A stretch of 13,091 bases of DNA from contig DATLAV010000206.1 in assembly GCA_035527235.1 (NCBI GenBank), forward strand, positions 1 to 13,091, read 5' to 3'. The notes under the pieces are model-generated. The model made no database searches and had not been told where the DNA came from. It worked only from the letters and a program-made list of their open reading frames with translations. The stretch comes from BS750m-G28 sp035527235 (GTDB taxonomy: Archaea; Thermoproteota; Bathyarchaeia; TCS64). Both the position numbers and the translations under genes were made by a program. Below are positions 1 to 6,726 of the stretch, piece after piece (positions within the stretch are counted from its first letter, which is position 1; each line of letters opens with the position of its first letter).

Positions 1-1074
1 CCTGCAGAGCCCGTAGTCCTCGCCGATCATGTCTAGGTTGATCCCGGCGATGGCCCGCTCCCCGATGTCAGGGTGGCGGTCCAGGTAGGCTGCGGCCCCC
101 TGGAGCTCGGGGAGGAATAGGAACCTGATCGTCCTCCTCGGCGGCGGGATGGCGCCCCTCTCCACGAGGGAGGCGATGTTCCTGATGATCTCCACCATCC
201 CCGCGCAGCCCGAGGCGTTGTCGTTGGCCCCCGACTTGTAGTGGTCCAGGTGGCCCATTAGCACCACCTCCTGCTCCGGGTGCTCGGAGCCCTCGAACCA
301 GGCGTCGATGGTGGGCATCTCACCCTCGATGATCTCGGCGTCCACCCACGCCCTCATCTTCACAGTCGTCCCCTTCTCGAAGTAGGACTCCAGCTCCTTT
401 GTCTGCTTCATGGAGAGTGCGAAGCCGAAGCCCGCTTTGGGCACCTCCTCCCCCTTCGGGGAGAGCCTGCTCACCTCGACGAGGTCAGAGTAGTCGAGGC
501 GGTCCGCCCTCACGGTGGGCCCCACGATGACGCCGACAGCGCCCCGCTTGATGACGGCCTCCCTGTGAACCTTCTCTCCATTTCCGTCTACTGCGAAGAC
601 GAGTTTATCCTCGACGTCGACGCCCTCGTAGTCATTGTCTGACTTGCCCTGGCCCACGAAGACGACCTCGGACTCTGCCATCCCCCCCTGGGAGTAGGGC
701 ATCAGGCTTACCGCAGTGTCGGAGAACCTCGCGATCAGCCTCTCCTCGGGCTCCAGGAGCCAGAGCTCTGCCTCCTTGGCCCTCCAGCCCACGGGGGTCA
801 GCCAGCCCAGATACTTGATGGTGCCGTCCGACACGAACTTCTCAACCTTGACCTGGAGGCCCTCGACCCCCCTCAGCTCTTCCGCCAGCCACTCGACGCA
901 GCGGTTGTAGCCCGAACCCTCGCCTCCGCCTCGGATCCGGTGGAACCGGGATATCTTGGAGACCGTATCCCAAGCCCTCTCCCCCGAGACTTCGCTCTCG
1001 ATTCTCTTAAGGAGCTCATCGTCGACCAGGAACCTGCCGTAGTCCCTCGATGGCGCCCACATACTAGATGTCAT
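1..1074 (-). CDS. M28-type zinc metallopeptidase with PA-like insert (3' end beyond window)
   Basis: The gene reads from an ATG at 1074 and is still open at base 1, so the C-terminus is missing (358 codons present). The N-terminal ~100 residues are followed by a PA-like segment (GQGKSDNDYEGVDVEDKLVF, then an AVIKRGAVGVIV stretch) and then the peptidase core. Core signatures are MGHLDHYKSGANDNASG (metal His, catalytic Asp, bridging Asp), FLPELQGAAAYL and GINLDMIGE. This is the order of the M28 aminopeptidase fold. The usual Glu-Glu pair is replaced by Pro-Glu-Leu, which resembles the PE..G..AYL pattern I recall from DUF4910-like aminopeptidases. There is no signal peptide, so it is probably cytosolic and peptide-degrading. 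A GCGTTAAG box lies about 29 nt before the ATG, suggesting its own promoter; an in-frame ATG at 1062 is an alternative start. Family assignment is firm; substrate is unknown. Confidence 0.88.
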   Translation of the reverse strand, partial: MTSSMWAPSRDYGRFLVDDELLKRIESEVSGERAWDTVSKISRFHRIRGGGEGSGYNRCVEWLAEELRGVEGLQVKVEKFVSDGTIKYLGWLTPVGWRAKEAELWLLEPEERLIARFSDTAVSLMPYSQGGMAESEVVFVGQGKSDNDYEGVDVEDKLVFAVDGNGEKVHREAVIKRGAVGVIVGPTVRADRLDYSDLVEVSRLSPKGEEVPKAGFGFALSMKQTKELESYFEKGTTVKMRAWVDAEIIEGEMPTIDAWFEGSEHPEQEVVLMGHLDHYKSGANDNASGCAGMVEIIRNIASLVERGAIPPPRRTIRFLFLPELQGAAAYLDRHPDIGERAIAGINLDMIGEDYGLCR

Positions 1075-1099
1075 GATTAAAGTATCGCATTCAACACGA

Positions 1100-1107
1100 C
1101 TTAACGC
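1100..1107 (-). promoter_or_regulatory. TATA-like box for the M28 peptidase gene
   Basis: On the minus strand this reads GCGTTAAG, centred about 29 nt before the ATG at 1074. That spacing predicts a leader of only a few bases, matching the other lead genes in the window. No strong Shine-Dalgarno sequence precedes the ATG. Confidence 0.4.
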
Positions 1108-1123
1108 TTGCCACTAGAAAAGG

Positions 1124-1147
1124 GGTGAACGCCTGCATCCGTTCACC
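1124..1147 (-). terminator. Perfect 8-bp inverted repeat followed by CCTTTTC, possible terminator
   Basis: On the minus strand GGTGAACG, an 8-nt spacer and CGTTCACC form a perfect hairpin, followed directly by CCTTTTC. It lies about 50 nt after the stop codon of the DUF362 gene and upstream of the M28 peptidase promoter. It may end the minus-strand operon. Archaeal termination depends mainly on T-runs, and this one is short, so a protein-binding operator for the M28 gene is an equal alternative. Confidence 0.45.
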
Positions 1148-1197
1148 AAGGGAGTTGCGCGAGTTGCGTATAGATGAAGGGTCTCTAATTCCGTCTG

Positions 1198-2070
1198 TTA
1201 AAAGTAGACCTTCCGGACCGTCCTCACCGACTTAAGTGTCGCCTTCAGGGAGTAGGGGCGCTCGAACTCTGACGCTAATTTCCTCCAGTCCTCCCCCAAA
1301 ACCTCAATCCTGTCCAGGTCGATCTCGCCAAGCCCCATCTCGTGGCCCTTGGCGAGATACTTTACTTCCAGCGGGTCATATCCCATGATTCTCGAGCAGA
1401 CGGCGTCCGTCGAGACCGGGTTCGTCCCCGCGACAATGATCCCCAGCTCCCGGGGAGTGCCGATGATGGGGCCGTTGCCCTCCATGGCGACGATTCCGTC
1501 CACGACGACGAGGTCGTTCCTCACCACCTTCGTAAGGTACGGCAGTATCTCGTTCAGCCTAGTGTGAAGCTGGCTCTTCTTCCTCCTCGCCGGCAGGCCG
1601 AAGAGGTTCTTGATGGAGAGGGTGACGCCAACGTGGCCCTCCGTCTTGATCTTCGGCAGATTGATGAAGCAGTCGGCCTCCAGCGCCGTCCGGGGAAGCC
1701 TCAGCTTCTTCCCGGCGACCTCGTGGACCTCGCACTCGTCGCCGCTCAGGTTCAGGAACTCGACACCGAGGCCGTCCAGCAGCTCCAAGAGCCCCGACTT
1801 CTCCGCCCGGGCGTCCGCGGTGTCTGAGATGTTGTCGGACTCGACGACGACGATCCTGTCCGTCCTCTCCCTGACGAGCCCTATCACTGCCTCTATAACG
1901 CGGAAGTCGGTGGTCACCATGCCGTCGGGGTTCTTCGCGTTGCACAGGTTCGGCTTGATGACGACCCTCTCGCCGCCACTGAGGGGCAGCCCTCCCAGGA
2001 GCTCGACGCCCCTCGCCACCGCCCACGGGACGTCGTCGCCGACCTCAACAATTGCGACCCTGTCAGCCAA
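1198..2070 (-). CDS. DUF362 family protein
   Basis: A 290-residue protein of the DUF362 family (PF04015), whose general biochemical role is not established. Recognisable signatures are VVIKPNLC (residues 36-43), INLPKIKTEGHVGVTLSIKNLFG (136-158, split by variable positions), VVDGIVAMEGNGP (189-201) and NPVSTDAV (217-224). It fills the DUF362 domain from end to end and lacks the C-terminal 4Fe-4S ferredoxin module found in some relatives, so any iron-sulfur role is unsupported. The start is a TTG at 2070 preceded only by a close GAGG, so initiation probably relies on the upstream gene ending 24 bp before. It is the last gene of the PurM - oxidoreductase - DUF362 run. Family assignment is strong; function is open. 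Confidence 0.9.
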   Translation of the reverse strand: MADRVAIVEVGDDVPWAVARGVELLGGLPLSGGERVVIKPNLCNAKNPDGMVTTDFRVIEAVIGLVRERTDRIVVVESDNISDTADARAEKSGLLELLDGLGVEFLNLSGDECEVHEVAGKKLRLPRTALEADCFINLPKIKTEGHVGVTLSIKNLFGLPARRKKSQLHTRLNEILPYLTKVVRNDLVVVDGIVAMEGNGPIIGTPRELGIIVAGTNPVSTDAVCSRIMGYDPLEVKYLAKGHEMGLGEIDLDRIEVLGEDWRKLASEFERPYSLKATLKSVRTVRKVYF

Positions 2071-2094
2071 GCCTCAACTGCACGCTCCCTGGGA

Positions 2095-3102
2095 CTATCG
2101 GGAATCCTCGGTTATATCCGTTTCAGAGAGGGCCTCCCTGACGCCGACCATGAGCCTCAGCATCTCGACCTCGTCGTCCAGCGTGAAGCTGGCCCCGCGC
2201 CTCCTCTCGACCACGTCCACGAAATGGGCGTACTGCTCCCTGAAGGCGGGGTGCCTGATCCTCAGGAGGTCGAGGTACTTGCCGAGGCCCTTCTTGTCGA
2301 TGACCCTACCTCCATTTGATCCCCTCACGGAGACGCGGTGGGGGAACTTCATGAGATCCATACTCAGGGACCCGCCGTCCCCCTCCACTTTGACCTTGAA
2401 CGCCGGGATCAGGCTCGTCCAGTTCATCGAGCATTCCACCGGTATTCCCCCATTCTCAAGCCCGAGGCTCAGGTTGTCCACGACCCCGAAGCTCCTCTTC
2501 CAACCCCTCGCACTCTCCAGGGTCAGCCCTCCCCCGGTCATTATGTGGATCACCGAGAGGACGTGGGGGAGCAGGTCCTCGACGATGCCGAGGTCCTCCA
2601 CCAGCCTGAAATCCGTCTTGGACCCGTAGCTCCTCAGGTTGTTGTTGAAGTGGAGCTCCATCACCCGGACCTCACCAATCTCCCCGCCCTCGACGACAGC
2701 CCTCGCCGACTCCAAACAGGGAGTGAACGCGTAGTTGTGGACCGGCATCACGGTGAGCCCCGTGGAGCCCTGGACCTCCTTCACGTGGAGGCAGCCCTCG
2801 ACGCTTCTCGCAAGCGGCTTCTCGCATAGGACGTGTTTCCCTGCCCGCAGTGCCTCGACGACCATCGCTTCGTGGAACCGGGGAGGGGCGTTCACCGCGA
2901 CGGCGTCCACGTCGGGGTCGGACAGGAGCTCCAGGTGGTCGAGGTAGCCCCTCTCAGCCCCCGCCCTCGCCTTGACCTCCAGCATCCTGGACTCGTCTGG
3001 GTCGGCGACTGCCACCACAGAGACGCCCTCGACGTCCTCGATGGCCTTGAGGTGGAACATGGTGGTCACCTTCCCGCAGCCGATCACGCCCAGACGCAGC
3101 AT
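2095..3102 (-). CDS. Gfo/Idh/MocA family NAD(P)-dependent oxidoreductase
   Basis: A 335-residue protein with the two-domain layout of the Gfo/Idh/MocA family, which oxidises or reduces sugars, inositols and related polyols. The N-terminal Rossmann domain opens with GVIGCGKV (5-12) for the dinucleotide. CEKPLA (93-98) holds the conserved lysine (K95), and the DLLPH stretch (176-180) supplies the Asp/His pair of the active site. Length is normal. The ATG is preceded by GGTGAGGT with good spacing. The gene starts 19 bp after the PurM-type gene and is followed 24 bp later by the DUF362 gene, so the three are probably co-transcribed. Substrate cannot be read from the sequence; a sugar or cyclitol is the family expectation. 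Confidence 0.92.
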   Translation of the reverse strand: MLRLGVIGCGKVTTMFHLKAIEDVEGVSVVAVADPDESRMLEVKARAGAERGYLDHLELLSDPDVDAVAVNAPPRFHEAMVVEALRAGKHVLCEKPLARSVEGCLHVKEVQGSTGLTVMPVHNYAFTPCLESARAVVEGGEIGEVRVMELHFNNNLRSYGSKTDFRLVEDLGIVEDLLPHVLSVIHIMTGGGLTLESARGWKRSFGVVDNLSLGLENGGIPVECSMNWTSLIPAFKVKVEGDGGSLSMDLMKFPHRVSVRGSNGGRVIDKKGLGKYLDLLRIRHPAFREQYAHFVDVVERRRGASFTLDDEVEMLRLMVGVREALSETDITEDSR

Positions 3103-3105
3103 ACG

Positions 3106-3113
3106 ACCTCACC
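3106..3113 (-). promoter_or_regulatory. Shine-Dalgarno site of the Gfo/Idh/MocA gene
   Basis: The minus strand reads GGTGAGGT just before CGT-ATG, matching the archaeal anti-Shine-Dalgarno sequence well. It supports the ATG at 3102 and fits an internal operon gene translated by ribosome binding, in contrast to the short-leader first genes. Confidence 0.6.
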
Positions 3114-3121
3114 GGTTGACG

Positions 3122-4270
3122 CTAGGAGTAGACCCACTTGCCGTAGGGAGAGTCAATCTTGAGGCTGTTGCCGCCGCCGACCTTCTCGCATCTCCCCAGG
3201 ACCTGGGCGCCGATCTCAAAGCCGTCGGCGACGCTGAGGACGGTCTCCACGGCGTCCTTCTCGACGACGAGCTCGAAGCCGACCCCCATGTTGAAGTCCT
3301 CGTACATCTCCCTCCACTCGACCTCCCCCTCACGCTGAATCAAATGGAAGATGGGATCTGGCTCCGGGACCTGATCCTTCACATAACGTATCCCGTCCCC
3401 CAGGTTGAGGCACTTGGTCTGGCCGCCCCCCGTGTTGTGGACCATGCCGTGCACCGAGGGCCCCAGCCGCTCCAGCACCTGGGCGACGACGGGGGCGAAG
3501 AGCCTCGTCGGTGAGAGGATGGCCTCCGCCACGGTCATCCTGAGCTCGTCGACGTGGTCATCCCAACCGTATCGCCCCGTGAACCTGTCTCGGGAGGGGT
3601 GGGCGAGCTCCGGGTACCGTTCTATGTACTCGTGCCTGAGGAGGCAGTTCCTTGCCAGGGTGCCGCCGTTGCACATGATCCCGCTGTTGGGGGCCTCCTC
3701 GTAGCGGAGGGGGCCGCCGCTCCGGAGGCCGACAATGGCGTCGCCGCCCTCGACGGCGTTCCCGGTCACCGCCTTGGAGAGGTCAACCTTGCCGAAGAGG
3801 GCGCCCGAGACGTCAAGGGTCCTCAGCTGGTCGGGCATGTCCGCGGTCTCCCCTCCCCCGAAGAGGATGGGCATCCCGTTGCCCTTGAGCATGCCGAAGC
3901 ACTCTGCGAATCCCTCGGAGAGGGCCCTGAGAAGCTCTACCCTGTCGATGAGGAGGGTGTTGAAGGCGACGTAGTCGACGAAGCTGATCGGCCTAGCGGC
4001 GACACAGACGATGTCGTCCAGGTTCATCGCGAGGACGTCTTGGGCGAGCCCCCTGAACCACGCGGGGTCCCCCGACTCCCTCCAGCAGAGGTAGCTGGTC
4101 ACGGGCTTGCTCCCCGCCGAGTCCGTGTGGGAGACGAGTCCCCACCCCGGTGCGTCCGGGTCCTCCGTGACGACGCAGAACGCCCCGGGGAAGAGCTCGT
4201 CGACGACGCCCTTGAAGACCTTGACGCCCTCCTTCATGACGTCGACGCCCAGAGCTTTGTACTTCGACAA
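3122..4270 (-). CDS. purM: Phosphoribosylformylglycinamidine cyclo-ligase (AIR synthase, PurM type)
   Basis: A 382-residue member of the PurM/AIR synthase superfamily. PurM makes aminoimidazole ribotide from FGAM with ATP in purine synthesis. Visible signatures are SHTDSAGSKPV (47-57, counterpart of the GxDGVGTK loop), FGGGETADMP (137-146), GDAIVGLRSGG (176-186), HNTGGGQTK (278-286) and FNMGVGFELVV (326-336). It is longer than typical ~340-residue bacterial PurM. It resembles instead the ~385-390-residue form known from Bacteroidetes, including an N-terminus of the type MS.Y...GV...KE. That similarity supports the TTG start at 4270, and an in-frame TGA lies only 7-9 nt upstream. No other purine genes are nearby; the next genes are a Gfo/Idh oxidoreductase and a DUF362 protein, so a related ATP-dependent reaction in another pathway is possible. 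Confidence 0.85.
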   Translation of the reverse strand: MSKYKALGVDVMKEGVKVFKGVVDELFPGAFCVVTEDPDAPGWGLVSHTDSAGSKPVTSYLCWRESGDPAWFRGLAQDVLAMNLDDIVCVAARPISFVDYVAFNTLLIDRVELLRALSEGFAECFGMLKGNGMPILFGGGETADMPDQLRTLDVSGALFGKVDLSKAVTGNAVEGGDAIVGLRSGGPLRYEEAPNSGIMCNGGTLARNCLLRHEYIERYPELAHPSRDRFTGRYGWDDHVDELRMTVAEAILSPTRLFAPVVAQVLERLGPSVHGMVHNTGGGQTKCLNLGDGIRYVKDQVPEPDPIFHLIQREGEVEWREMYEDFNMGVGFELVVEKDAVETVLSVADGFEIGAQVLGRCEKVGGGNSLKIDSPYGKWVYS

Positions 4271-4300
4271 ATCGATTCACACTTGAAAGGAGCATCGGGG

Positions 4301-4308
4301 TCTTAAGG
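4301..4308 (-). promoter_or_regulatory. TATA-like box for the purM-type operon
   Basis: The minus strand reads CCTTAAGA, centred about 35 nt before the TTG at 4270. A transcript from here would have a leader of about 10 nt and could carry purM, the oxidoreductase gene and the DUF362 gene. The coiled-coil gene ends upstream at 4328 without an obvious T-run, so read-through is also possible. Confidence 0.4.
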
Positions 4309-4327
4309 TTATTTCGTCAGCCCCACG

Positions 4328-5893
4328 TCAGGGCCTGTCAACGTCTCCGAGCCTCTCCACTAACCCGACGTTGAGCTTGATGTACTCGCTATCGCCTATC
4401 CAGCCCTCCTTGCGCATCGCGACGAGGCCCGCCATCATCCCGTCCATGGCATCCCTGCTCCCGAAGAGGTTGAGCCCCTCACCACCACAGTCCAGCGCCC
4501 CCTTCAGGGCAGCACCCTTTCTGAGCTCGGTCAGCGCCTTCTCGATGTACACGTCCGTGAAGAGCCCACGGGGCCTAATTAGCATCGCCATCCTATTCTC
4601 CGGGTTCTCCGCCAGTATCCTCCTCAGCCTCGAGAAGAGCCCGCGGTTGTCGGCGACCTCGACGGGCGGGTGGTGGCCGAAGGCGGAGTCACCGAACCTG
4701 AACAGGTAGAAGGGGACGTGGACCTCCATCTCCTCGTGGTCAGTCTCCAGCCGGAGTTCGAGGAGGGAGTCGAGCTCCCTCTCCTTCCTCCGGTCCAGGG
4801 ATGTGATCTGCCTCGAGACCATCCTGACCTCCGCTGCTATCCTCGAGGCGACGCCCTGCCTTGCCGCCAGCTCATCCTTTGCCTTGGCCCTCGCCTCCTT
4901 CACCCTGTTCTCCTCCTTCTCCACCTCGAGGCGGCTCCTCTCCCTGGCCTCATTCATCTCGGCGTCTCTCTTCGCCTCGAGAGCCTTGACGTCCGAGCTG
5001 AGCCTCTTCTCGTCCTTCCTGATCTCTTCGAGCTCCCTCCGTGCCTCCCGGACCCCCCTCCTGTTCCCCTCGGCCCTCTCCTTCTCCAGGCGCTTCTCGA
5101 GGCGGCTGAAGCTCCGCCTCGCCTTGGTGCGCTCGTCGGAGAGGGGCTTGATCTGCTTCCCGTGAGCGGTCCTGATGGCCCTGACCTCCTTCTCGAGGGC
5201 CCTGCCCAGCCGGCCCCTCCTGGCCTCAAGCAGCTTATCGAGGCGCTCCATCCTCCTCGCGTTCCTGTCCCTGATGTTCTGGATCTCCTCGGCGAGCACC
5301 TTGGAAACGATGTCGACGGAGTCCGTCAGCCCCCGCTCTGTGGCCTCCAGCCGCCTCCGGTCCCGCTCGAGCCCAGCCTTAAGTTCGTTGAGGGCCTTGA
5401 CGACGCCTTCCACCTCGTCTTCTTTCATGATGGGCTGAAAGAGGGCTGGACCTTCAACCTCAATGGCCTTGGCTCCGTCCAGGAGCGCCTTGAGTTGGGC
5501 CTCATCGGGTCTCGGAAGGAGCCCGCCGATGGTGCCCGTCACCTCTCCGCCGGTGCCTTTGAGCAGCTCGACCCCATCGCTCAGGACCTTGAGGATCCGG
5601 TCTGGGTCCTCGGAGAGTTTGTTAAGTTCGGCAATGAACGCCTCGACGTCGGGCAGCCCTTTCGTCTTCAGGCTCGTCTGGCTCAGCCCGAGGAGGTCGA
5701 TGAGGACGACGCCCCCCTCCCAGCGCCCTAGCCTGAGGGGATAGGAGACGGGGGCGATGGAGGAGAGCCGCCTCGACCCCCTCTTCGCGTCGGCCAAGAC
5801 GTAGAGGGAGGCCAGCTGAAGCTCCTCGGTGAACGTCTTGACCCGACCCCTACCCACGACTGCGTAGGGCACAGCCACCCTCGTAATCCCCAT
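4328..5893 (-). CDS. Long coiled-coil protein of unknown function
   Basis: A 521-residue protein I do not recognise. Residues 1-155 form a mixed globular N-domain (VAVPYAVVGRGRV, then LASLYVLAD and GGVVLIDLLGL). Residues ~160-390 are highly charged, rich in Arg, Glu and Lys with leucines at heptad-like spacing, and are almost certainly a long antiparallel or dimeric coiled coil. Residues ~390-521 form a second compact domain (VPFYLFRFGD, MLIRPRGLFTDVYIEKAL, GWIGDSEYIKLN). There is no Walker A motif, so this is not an SMC/Rad50 ATPase, and no membrane segment or signal peptide. The globular-coil-globular layout suggests a structural or scaffolding role in the cytosol. The ATG at 5893 sits 35 nt after a TTTTTTAAT box. 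It may be co-transcribed with purM, 57 bp downstream. Confidence 0.8.
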   Translation of the reverse strand: MGITRVAVPYAVVGRGRVKTFTEELQLASLYVLADAKRGSRRLSSIAPVSYPLRLGRWEGGVVLIDLLGLSQTSLKTKGLPDVEAFIAELNKLSEDPDRILKVLSDGVELLKGTGGEVTGTIGGLLPRPDEAQLKALLDGAKAIEVEGPALFQPIMKEDEVEGVVKALNELKAGLERDRRRLEATERGLTDSVDIVSKVLAEEIQNIRDRNARRMERLDKLLEARRGRLGRALEKEVRAIRTAHGKQIKPLSDERTKARRSFSRLEKRLEKERAEGNRRGVREARRELEEIRKDEKRLSSDVKALEAKRDAEMNEARERSRLEVEKEENRVKEARAKAKDELAARQGVASRIAAEVRMVSRQITSLDRRKERELDSLLELRLETDHEEMEVHVPFYLFRFGDSAFGHHPPVEVADNRGLFSRLRRILAENPENRMAMLIRPRGLFTDVYIEKALTELRKGAALKGALDCGGEGLNLFGSRDAMDGMMAGLVAMRKEGWIGDSEYIKLNVGLVERLGDVDRP

Positions 5894-5923
5894 CGAGGCA
5901 CCAGACTACCCTAACGAGGCTTC

Positions 5924-5932
5924 ATTAAAAAA
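5924..5932 (-). promoter_or_regulatory. TATA-like box for the coiled-coil gene
   Basis: The minus strand reads TTTTTTAAT, centred about 35 nt before the ATG at 5893. Together with the decayed gene upstream, this marks the probable start of the left-hand minus-strand transcript. Confidence 0.45.
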
Positions 5933-5952
5933 GACAGCGAGCGAGGTGCATC

Positions 5953-6209
5953 TCACCTAGCTGATTCGACCTCGTAACCTGACAGGATCTCGTCAAGAAG
6001 CTCGGAACAACCGTGAATATCCTCGTGCCCAGGACGTCCCCCTTTAGGGTAACGTGGAACCAGCCCCTCTTAACCTAGGAGGTCTAGACTTCCACGTACC
6101 CGTCGATGGAGCCGTGGGCGACGTAGAACTCAACTCTCCGCGCGTACACGGGCACAGCCAAGAGCGCGATGAGTAGGGTTGCGAAGGCACATGAGGCACG
6201 TTTCTTCAT
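5953..6209 (-). pseudogene. Remnant of a small exported protein gene (two TAG stops and a frameshift)
   Basis: From an ATG at 6209 the minus strand encodes a clear signal peptide: MKKR, a hydrophobic stretch (FATLLIALLAV) and an AR-type cleavage region, then RRVEFYVAHGSIDGYVEV and a TAG at 6084-6086. Three codons on, a second TAG occurs. After both, the same frame continues with protein-like sequence (VKRGWFHVTLKGDVLGTRIF, then TVVP). A one-base shift then gives ELLDEILSGYEVESAR and a TGA at 5953-5955. Reading through all lesions gives about 85 residues. Both TAGs could come from CAG by a single change. TAG is a normal stop for several genes here, so recoding is unlikely. The alternative is a genuine 41-residue secreted peptide ending at the first TAG. 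The original function is unknown. This remnant, with flanking non-coding DNA, accounts for the gap between 5894 and 6374. Confidence 0.5.
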
Positions 6210-6333
6210 CTCAGGTCCCAGTCTAATGTAAGTGATCCTTGATTATGCTATGTGTATCGGATGTTACGCCATAATGACGGATGTATCCTGTGAAGCATCG
6301 ATTATGCGTGGATCGGGGGACGCCCTAGACCAT

Positions 6334-6349
6334 GCCCTTTAAAATGGGC
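6334..6349 (+). promoter_or_regulatory. TATA box TTTAAAA inside a GCCC/GGGC inverted repeat
   Basis: TTTAAAA at 6338-6344 is centred 34 nt before the GTG at 6375 and is flanked by GCCC and GGGC arms. It is the best promoter in the interval for the plus-strand gene pair. The flanking arms could be a repressor site overlapping the TATA box, or chance in GC-rich DNA. Confidence 0.45.
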
Positions 6350-6374
6350 TGGTGGAGATTATCTCTGAGTCACG

Positions 6375-6653
6375 GTGGGCTATCATCAGAAGAAAGGGGA
6401 CAAGGAGAATCGGATGCTTGTGAGGCTCATCTTCGAGCTGCCCGAGTTCCTCGTCGAAGAGTCTGAGCCCTTCAGGAGCTGGCTCCTGACGTTCCTCTTG
6501 GGGATCCTCCACAGGATCAACGCGTGGCTCATTAGGTCCCGGGAGGTGCCCGGACGGGTCAACAGGCTGCTCCGGTGGCTGTTCAAGGGGCTCACAAACC
6601 TCATAACGGCGGTCCTGAGCTGGATCACCGACCTGATGCTTGGGGAGGACTAG
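6375..6653 (+). CDS. Small amphipathic helical protein, unknown function
   Basis: A 92-residue protein from a GTG at 6375, placed 34 nt after a TATA box like the other lead genes. An ATG at 6414 preceded by AAGGAG with 6-nt spacing is an equally good start and gives 79 residues. After a hydrophilic head the chain alternates hydrophobic and basic positions (RSWLLTFLLGILHRINAWLI, then RLLRWLFKGLTNLITAVLSW), which predicts two or more amphipathic helices able to lie on a membrane or bundle together. It is too polar for certain transmembrane segments. It precedes the zinc-ribbon membrane protein gene by about 70 bp on the same strand. No family is recognised. Codon use fits its neighbours, which supports a real gene. 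Confidence 0.6.
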   Translation: MGYHQKKGDKENRMLVRLIFELPEFLVEESEPFRSWLLTFLLGILHRINAWLIRSREVPGRVNRLLRWLFKGLTNLITAVLSWITDLMLGED

Positions 6654-6688
6654 CCACCAGAACCCGTGGGTCGCCCCTCTGGATTCAA

Positions 6689-6698
6689 TAGTTTTAAG
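6689..6698 (+). promoter_or_regulatory. TATA-like box for the zinc-ribbon membrane protein gene
   Basis: TAGTTTTAAG lies centred about 33 nt before the TTG at 6727. It supports that start and predicts a leader of under 10 nt. It also argues that the gene is not simply the continuation of the small helical protein transcript. Confidence 0.4.
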
Positions 6699-6726
6699 GA
6701 CGCACCCGCCCCCATTACATACGCAG

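Noticed and set aside
1610..2629. Long plus-strand open frame of 339 codons opposite the DUF362 and Gfo/Idh genes
   Set aside because: It spans the boundary of two clear minus-strand genes with family motifs, and its translation is Ser/Pro/Leu-rich without recognisable domains. It is an antisense frame of GC-rich coding DNA.
4670..5731. Plus-strand open frame of 353 codons inside the coiled-coil gene
   Set aside because: It is rich in Pro and Leu, as expected from reading Arg/Glu/Lys-rich coiled-coil codons on the opposite strand. The minus-strand frame has a start, a promoter box and coherent domains.
4328..5893. SMC/Rad50-like ATPase interpretation of the coiled-coil protein
   Set aside because: There is no P-loop in the N-domain and no ABC signature or Walker B motif in the C-domain.
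6084..6097. Pyrrolysine-type readthrough of the two TAG codons in the small exported gene
   Set aside because: TAG ends several intact genes here (for example at 2095, 3122, 8521, 8950, 6653 and 12593). There is also a frameshift in the same gene, so decay explains the data better.
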